Source: Candidatus Njordarchaeota archaeon
GTDB taxonomy: Archaea > Thermoproteota > JANJXX01 > Panguiarchaeales > Panguiarchaeaceae
Direction: 5' to 3'
Assembly: GCA_029855985.1 (NCBI GenBank)
Contig: JAGSHR010000248.1
Span: 1 to 12,127 of the forward strand
Length of the DNA: 12,127 nt
The translations under genes were made by a program, and so were the position numbers. Positions 8,501-12,127 of the stretch are shown here, piece by piece. Under the pieces are notes generated by a model. The model was given only the letters and a program-made list of their open reading frames with translations. It had not been told where the DNA came from and did not search any database. Numbering within the stretch: the first letter of the stretch is position 1; the number at the start of each line of letters is the position of its first letter.

Positions 8501-11500
8501 ATGCGTTGTAACTGTAATCGTTGTAGTAGTTGTGGTGTACAAGAATCGTCATGTTCGTGTAACCGTAAGCCCAGTTCACTAAGGGTAACCTTAACTTGTA
8601 TGTTCCATTGTTGAAGTTTACGAATGTTTGCACTACTTTTGATCCATCTGGTCTGTAGAATATCGCGGTTATTTCTGCTTTTGTTATTGGGTCACCGAAA
8701 ATGTCATGAATGTCAACATATGCACTGATATGTTCACCTTGTACGTACTCATTGCTGGGTTTCCCAAAATCAATATTCAAACTGTAGTACTTGGCGAGAT
8801 CATGAGCTAAAACCACTCCCGGAGGGCCCACCATGAATATTTCATCCGCTGTGCTATTGTCGAAATCTCCTACCATGATTTTGAAGTGCGTGTCTGTCGA
8901 GTATGATGTTATTTGTCCGTTGTCGAAGTTTATAAGGTTTAGGAATTGTTCTATGTACTCCACGACAACATCTGTTTTACCGTCGTTATTGATGTCTCCC
9001 GCATCTAAAGAGTAGGGTAATGCACCGTAGATCACCCTAATATTGTTCGTGATTTGTAGTTGTGTGTTAATTACGTAGACTTCTCCCGTTTCGTCTCCAA
9101 CGTATAAGGTGTTATTTTTAACTATATAGCTTGTTGTTCCCGGTATGCCCGATAGCTTGTTAGGGATATTCAATTTTTCATACCCGTTTATGTCGAAGTT
9201 GTAGATGGATCCGTTCTTTAACGCTAGCAGCGCTTTGCCATTGAGCACGGCTAACATACGATAGTTGTTTGTGTATGAAACGTTTTCATTCTTGAATGTG
9301 AATATTCTAGTTGACGATAGATCTATAATGTTTAATGCTGTCACGTTAACGTAGCCTGTTGTGTCGTTTAGTGAGATATAGTAAATATAATCTCCTATCT
9401 TGATGAAATCTGCAGCGATGTACTCAACGTTGTATGAGTTCACTTTTATTAGAGAGGTTGGTGAAACTCTGTACGCGGATATTGTTCCGTTTGCGAATGA
9501 TAATAATAACTCGTTGTAGCCATCGTTATTAATGTCACTAATCCTTGAGGAGATAATTGGATCTGAGACTGTTAGATTGTATGTTTGGTTTAGCATTGGG
9601 TCTAGCACGCCGATTAATAGGTTTGTTACAAATATTATTCGCGGGTTACCATCGGTGTCATTCATGTATATTATGTCGACGGGCTCCCCATACACTGTAG
9701 AGTTCACTCCATAGCTGACATTTACAAGGTGCCTATTAGAGTAATCCGCTAAAAACACGAATGCATCATTACCGTTCACGTCTGGTTCCGTTGTGTTAAT
9801 CGCATAATAAATTTCTGATTTATTATCTCTATCGATATCCCACTGCTTTATAACATAAATATTTTTAATGTCTTCCCCAGCAGGTCTAAAGTATGTGTCT
9901 TGATCAATGTTTGAGTTCAAATCAAACATGAGAAAAGTAGAGTTCTTGTTTTCGAAAATATCTACAGCTGAGATAAACAAGTATGATTTATAGTCAGCCA
10001 AGTAATCGTAAAACTGTGGAGCCTCTAAGGTAACCTTGTATGTGACTCCGTCGGCCTCTTTTGTAAAGAATACGGGATGGTCAATGAGTTTTTTGTCATA
10101 TAGATAAACCAAATAATATCCCGAAACATAGTTTACTTTTGTGTTGTCTGTAACTTTTAACGTAACAGTGATTGAATCTATTGCCGTTGGTTTTTTTGGA
10201 GCGTAACTTATCTCATTTATTTGGGGAGGCTTTATATCAGTTATGTAATAGTACAGATATTGTATACCCGTGTCCGTATCGTTGTACACCATTAGGAAAT
10301 CATCACTTCCATCATTGTTTATGTCATATTTCTTTAGGATAACGACTGGTCCAGCCGGCTTACCGTCAAAGTATAGGGGGCTCATCCCTGGTGTCTTGTA
10401 CATCATTAGGTAACCGTCTTCCCCAGTTATTATCTCGTCGAATAAGTCTTTTGTTAGGTTCATTGTTGCAAGGGAGTAGCATGTTAATATTGTTTCAATT
10501 GTGTACTGCTTATATGTTCCTGCTCGAAGATAACTCCCTGGGATCTCCGTTATTCTCCTTGTCCCTGGATGAGGGATCAATATATCATCAACCCTATCTT
10601 TATAGTTTACATCCACTAGACCAATACTATAAGTACTTGGGATCGTGAACCCCGTTAGTAAGGTATAACTCATTTGGATCGTACCCGAATTGTTGACAGA
10701 ATAGAACATTACTAGGTATGTGCGTGTACCCGAGATATATGGCACTATAGCATATTCACCGTAGCTAAGTGATTCATTATAGTCCCTTAGTTTCATTACT
10801 ACTTTATCGGTGAGAGTATTCGAGAAACTTATTGTTGAGAAGTAGTTAGCGTTTTGGGAAGTATTGTAAGACGTGAATTGGTATGAAGCATGATAGAACT
10901 CGATTATGATTGTTCCTGAGGAATTAAACTGAAGAGCTACGGTGTAATAGGTATCATCGAATCTTGCATCCGTGACGAAATGAAATATATAATTTGTATA
11001 TACACTTTGGACATTCAAATACCAACTGTAATATTTGTAAACGGTTTCATTGATCCAAATATTAACATCATAGATCAATAGTACGCCGATATCAGCCTCT
11101 ATAACAAAATTAATTAACAGGCCCTTATCTTCAATTTTATCTAAACGATAGAGCTGAATCTCCTTATCGAACACTATCGAGTTCGCTGTGATTCCTATAT
11201 CATTTGTTGTAATAACTCTCTCGACTACCCCGTGATTTGTAGTGAGATAAACGTGTATTTGTGTTGAGTTTATTGCTACTATGTCTGTGGAGCCGTCTCC
11301 GTCAACGTCGCCGTAGTCGACGTCTGTGAAGGCGTTGGGTAGTGTTATATTGAAGTCGCTGGTTGTGTTCCATAGTTCTATTTTGCCAGCGTTGTAGTAG
11401 GGTTTCATGAAGTATCTTTCTCCTTTTATTATGCTTGTGTCTGCGCTATTGTATTTAAGGTACCCCAGTACTTGTCCTATCCCTCCTGTTTCCGTAAAGT

Positions 11501-11795
11501 TTACTATTGCCACTGTGTCGTTATCATATATTAAGGCTACTTCTTTTGTGCTGTCGTTTTGTATATAGTCCCCGTAAATTATATCAACTATTTTTCCGCG
11601 GGGCAACTCTAGTTCCCATTTTGGTTCAATTTTTGCTGGGTTTCCGCTGTTTATGGGGTGTGGAGGGGGACTTATCGGTGTATTTACTGTGACTTGTTTT
11701 GTTTTGTTTAATTGATTGGTGGTGTAAAAGGGTGCGATTAAGAAAATTGCCAGTAGAATTAGACCAGTGAATATTAAGACATGGTTTCTTCGCAT
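5505..11795 (-). CDS. Giant surface protein: beta-propellers, Ig-like array, seven-helix membrane domain
   Basis: The product has 2096 residues. An N-terminal RRNH plus hydrophobic stretch (6-23) is a signal peptide or anchor; no clear cleavage site is seen. A proline-rich linker follows (40-58). Residues about 66-520 and 640-1005 carry FG-GAP/VCBS-type calcium-loop repeats, for example DVDGDGSTD (163-171), DINNDGSDD (491-499), DIDRDNKSE (653-661), DINNDGYNE (754-762) and DINNDGKTD (934-942), implying two beta-propellers. An Ig-like domain (about 522-626) separates them. Eight Ig-like modules of about 90-105 residues fill 1012-1803. Seven hydrophobic helices occupy 1818-2080, and the cytoplasmic side is rich in K/R. 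About 57 N-x-S/T sites occur, all between 80 and 1802. There are only two cysteines (439 and 1122). The ATG at 11795 is the sole possible start, because an in-frame stop lies shortly upstream. The extracellular location is well supported, but the function is unknown: adhesion, sensing or an envelope scaffold are all possible. It is monocistronic and convergent with the MoxR-VWA operon. Confidence 0.85.
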   Translation of the reverse strand: MRRNHVLIFTGLILLAIFLIAPFYTTNQLNKTKQVTVNTPISPPPHPINSGNPAKIEPKWELELPRGKIVDIIYGDYIQNDSTKEVALIYDNDTVAIVNFTETGGIGQVLGYLKYNSADTSIIKGERYFMKPYYNAGKIELWNTTSDFNITLPNAFTDVDYGDVDGDGSTDIVAINSTQIHVYLTTNHGVVERVITTNDIGITANSIVFDKEIQLYRLDKIEDKGLLINFVIEADIGVLLIYDVNIWINETVYKYYSWYLNVQSVYTNYIFHFVTDARFDDTYYTVALQFNSSGTIIIEFYHASYQFTSYNTSQNANYFSTISFSNTLTDKVVMKLRDYNESLSYGEYAIVPYISGTRTYLVMFYSVNNSGTIQMSYTLLTGFTIPSTYSIGLVDVNYKDRVDDILIPHPGTRRITEIPGSYLRAGTYKQYTIETILTCYSLATMNLTKDLFDEIITGEDGYLMMYKTPGMSPLYFDGKPAGPVVILKKYDINNDGSDDFLMVYNDTDTGIQYLYYYITDIKPPQINEISYAPKKPTAIDSITVTLKVTDNTKVNYVSGYYLVYLYDKKLIDHPVFFTKEADGVTYKVTLEAPQFYDYLADYKSYLFISAVDIFENKNSTFLMFDLNSNIDQDTYFRPAGEDIKNIYVIKQWDIDRDNKSEIYYAINTTEPDVNGNDAFVFLADYSNRHLVNVSYGVNSTVYGEPVDIIYMNDTDGNPRIIFVTNLLIGVLDPMLNQTYNLTVSDPIISSRISDINNDGYNELLLSFANGTISAYRVSPTSLIKVNSYNVEYIAADFIKIGDYIYYISLNDTTGYVNVTALNIIDLSSTRIFTFKNENVSYTNNYRMLAVLNGKALLALKNGSIYNFDINGYEKLNIPNKLSGIPGTTSYIVKNNTLYVGDETGEVYVINTQLQITNNIRVIYGALPYSLDAGDINNDGKTDVVVEYIEQFLNLINFDNGQITSYSTDTHFKIMVGDFDNSTADEIFMVGPPGVVLAHDLAKYYSLNIDFGKPSNEYVQGEHISAYVDIHDIFGDPITKAEITAIFYRPDGSKVVQTFVNFNNGTYKLRLPLVNWAYGYTNMTILVHHNYYNDYSYNASFLVRPILNLIVDDEIEASHGSNCTIRLDVRDINDFKVYNASGYIQVNGIRKNIGFDPQTGYYEAIITADELKTLTMGEYNMTINVYHPLALENATANVTLVVYSSLNISITVNPGIIVQGENFTVTTQVIDQSGAVITDAYIDVYIDNEYFDSGYTVSVNTSYWEGGNHSITVYVTHDYALGMYFNSSYIIVLSQPIMEISFENDSVGVAKFYIELYDKYWNTLSDGKLVMSVLGKNYTINGTASFRFKFNFTKLAPQSVFNVTFYLVNGSYTLESKLGTYTIRVLISGKITFNYEEQYSHSEIIYQGNGVRLTANITDMFGNKLVGLSEVYIYISGVSYQLREVSPGVYSVVFPTDGWAYGMYLFEIIAYNDTFYGGQIEVSGNILILPRIQLKGSYTTFNNLTTIAYFTITDRYGYLISNYNFSILETNLTLLSYSADSGALALVLSSIDMGPGLYILKLNVSWVHDLTGVGTWEVFDLKVPMVTTITSEDVNVTAPGLAANTNDYPANAIVQGNNLYINVTIVDDFGNPITRARVRLIFAGVVYSPSEKIGNLYMFTIPTEKLASGHYIVIIQISGQNLYVGNGDVLEVTKVIYIKPEIHYEVIMPENIQEGQNFTVIIRVTDKYGNPLPPIENKTRIYVRVGDKTYVAKYDEQQKVYVAQVSAPPVGETEVQHSYGIQVIVDYEGTNQPTIEQEEIVVNATPPISNTAISTNINWVSALTIGLTVIALVGYLIVRFNMFNEKLIRWLYSIVMFGNIALVIVALLLAAIHEYGYAEILVLTAFIGIFPWYGLQVRLDQIRMFKHAFKSMIEDKKPEIEVNPIPYIFIYAFGAVTILLAFEVIGPGMIWFSRYVLGGFKVGPIHYITAQTLVFYLFAARGIFIKTVRHLKDVAENKLPTILYAESLESRMTLFTNIVEDSIKLIGSYVITTTIYTLYLLATSIWGTSRLPMINLDPTVLGLILLPLTLPIVVIWLLQYIKLPWERGIEKLTLIGE
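5556..6344 (-). other. Polytopic C-terminal membrane domain (seven helices)
   Basis: Hydrophobic segments lie at about residues 1819-1837, 1849-1871, 1876-1894, 1925-1951, 1965-1984, 2022-2045 and 2057-2080 of the surface protein. Starting from an outside ectodomain, every predicted cytoplasmic loop is basic (RFNMFNEKLIR; RLDQIRMFKHAFK; KTVRHLKDVAENK; the KLPWERGIEK tail). The outer loops are short and poorer in positive charge. This agrees with the positive-inside rule and puts the C-terminus in the cytoplasm. No known transporter or receptor family is recognised, and there are no obvious catalytic motifs. Confidence 0.75.
6387..8762 (-). repeat. Eight tandem Ig-like modules in the surface protein
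   Basis: Modules span about residues 1012-1104, 1108-1202, 1206-1292, 1297-1387, 1392-1488, 1490-1586, 1605-1700 and 1703-1803. Two signatures recur. One is a first strand with QG[EN] (VQGEH 1018, VQGEN 1217, YQGNG 1405, VQGNN 1613, and the variant QEGQN 1712). The other, near the middle, is D-x-[FY]-G-[ND] (DIFGDP, DMFGNK, DDFGNP, DKYGNP). DNA identity between modules is low, so the array is old and is a repeat at protein level only. It should form a long stalk. Confidence 0.65.
8772..11600 (-). repeat. FG-GAP/VCBS-type beta-propeller region with an Ig-like insert
   Basis: At least ten blade-like repeats with [GSY]D-[ILFV]-[DN]-x-D/N-x followed by a hydrophobic strand are spread over residues 66-1008. 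Several keep the full DxDxDG calcium loop. Residues about 522-626 (nt 10232-9918) start with PPQINEISYAPKKP and continue as an Ig-like domain with VTLKVTDNTKV. They divide the repeats into a group of about five and a group of about eight. Confidence 0.65.
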
Positions 11796-11800
11796 ACTAA

Positions 11801-11804
11801 CACC
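11801..11804 (-). promoter_or_regulatory. Weak ribosome binding site of the surface-protein gene
   Basis: On the minus strand GGTG sits 5 bases before ATG 11795 and can pair with CACC of the 16S tail. It is short, and it would lie at or beyond the 5' end if the nearest TATA box is the one used, so it may be fortuitous. Confidence 0.25.
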
Positions 11805-11810
11805 GCGTGC

Positions 11811-11831
11811 TTTTAAATTGTATTATATTAA
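11811..11831 (-). promoter_or_regulatory. Putative TATA box(es) of the surface-protein gene
   Basis: Read on the minus strand, TTAATATAATA lies about 26-36 bases before the ATG and TTTAAAAG about 16-23 bases before it. The first predicts a start of transcription within a few bases of the start codon, giving a nearly leaderless mRNA. The second is too close unless the mRNA starts inside the gene. Confidence 0.45.
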
Positions 11832-11880
11832 TTTTCTTGTAAATAAAAAATTTTTTGCTATAGGTTCATGTAGTAATAAT

Positions 11881-11902
11881 TTTTTGCAATGTATTGAAAA
11901 AA
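11881..11902. promoter_or_regulatory. Imperfect 22-base palindrome upstream of the surface-protein gene
   Basis: TTTTT-g-CAAT-gt-ATTG-a-AAAAA is symmetric apart from one mismatched pair and a two-base centre. It lies 86-107 bases before the ATG. The 10-mer AATTTTTTGC occurs at 11878-11887, overlapping it, and again at 11849-11858. TTGCAAT (11884-11890) is repeated inverted as ATTGCAA (11902-11908). It could bind a dimeric regulator, but AT-rich DNA makes such symmetry by chance fairly easily. Confidence 0.3.
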
Positions 11903-12127
11903 TTGCAAGTATGAATTTGAAAATTGAAAAAATCGAAATCTATGTTACCAATAAGAATGGATGTTCAATGTTCTAAAAATACCCAAAAAAGTCTCTACTT
12001 GAAAGATTGCTTAAGAATCTTATATATTCCTAATTTCCAAATCTATTTTATCTGTTTTACTCTAAATATGTATTTTAACTAGATTGTTTACCTAACGGTA
12101 GTTGATTTTTGGTTAGTGGTGTTCTAA
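11903..12127. other. AT-rich intergenic DNA with a further TATA-like element
   Basis: No frame here codes convincingly on either strand. TTATATATT (12020-12028) is a good archaeal TATA match. On the plus strand it would start a transcript near 12050, and no start codon with an open frame follows before the edge. On the minus strand it could give the surface-protein gene a second, distal start with a leader of about 200 bases. AGATT/AATCT (12004-12008 and 12016-12020) flank CTTAAG as a small dyad just before it. No tRNA or CRISPR-like repeats are seen. Confidence 0.4.

Noticed and set aside
11767..11976. 69-residue plus-strand frame over the surface-gene start
   Set aside because: It starts antisense to the signal segment and covers the promoter. 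It is rich in Asn, Lys, Ile and Phe, as expected from random AT-rich DNA.
12075..12125. Short minus-strand frame open to the right edge (ends GKQSS, stop at 12077-12075)
   Set aside because: Only 16 codons are visible. It could be the tail of a gene beyond the edge, but length and composition give no real support.
1..12127. tRNA, rRNA, CRISPR array, insertion sequence or attachment site
   Set aside because: No cloverleaf-like, spaced direct-repeat, transposase or terminal inverted-repeat pattern was found on reading the sequence; covariance-model and repeat searches were not possible.

Overview
The window most likely comes from an archaeon. Putative promoters are archaeal-type TATA boxes, one lies close enough to its start codon to imply a very short leader, one AGG-type ribosome site precedes an internal operon gene, and the long surface protein is packed with N-glycosylation sequons. 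The DNA is AT-rich. I cannot name the lineage from sequence alone; a TACK or Asgard-group archaeon is a guess, not a result.

Layout. At the left edge (1 to about 106, minus strand) is the probable beginning of a membrane-protein gene that runs out of the window. A putative promoter region (about 172-199) separates it from a plus-strand pair: a MoxR-family AAA+ ATPase (243-1262) and a very large von Willebrand A (VWA) domain protein (1313-5311), 50 bases apart and almost certainly one operon. After a short convergent spacer with two hairpins, a single 2096-residue gene occupies the minus strand from 11795 down to 5505. The last 330 bases (11796-12127) are AT-rich, with putative promoter elements and dyads but no convincing gene.

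The MoxR/VWA pair follows the logic of RavA-ViaA, NorQ-NorD and CbbQ-CbbO, in which the ATPase remodels or activates a target that the VWA partner selects through its metal-ion-dependent adhesion site (MIDAS). Here the VWA partner is roughly twice to three times the usual size. It has a possible zinc site at the N-terminus, a long helical region of unknown nature, a decayed zincin-like motif and an intact MIDAS. The target is not evident.

The 2096-residue protein is an exported, probably glycosylated cell-surface protein. It has an N-terminal membrane segment, two predicted FG-GAP/VCBS-type beta-propellers separated by an Ig-like domain, eight Ig-like modules in tandem, and a seven-helix membrane domain at the C-terminus. 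All of its roughly 57 sequons lie before the membrane domain. The polytopic anchor makes it unlike an ordinary S-layer or adhesin stalk, and it is the most unusual object in the window. Any functional link between it and the MoxR/VWA pair is only suggested by adjacency.
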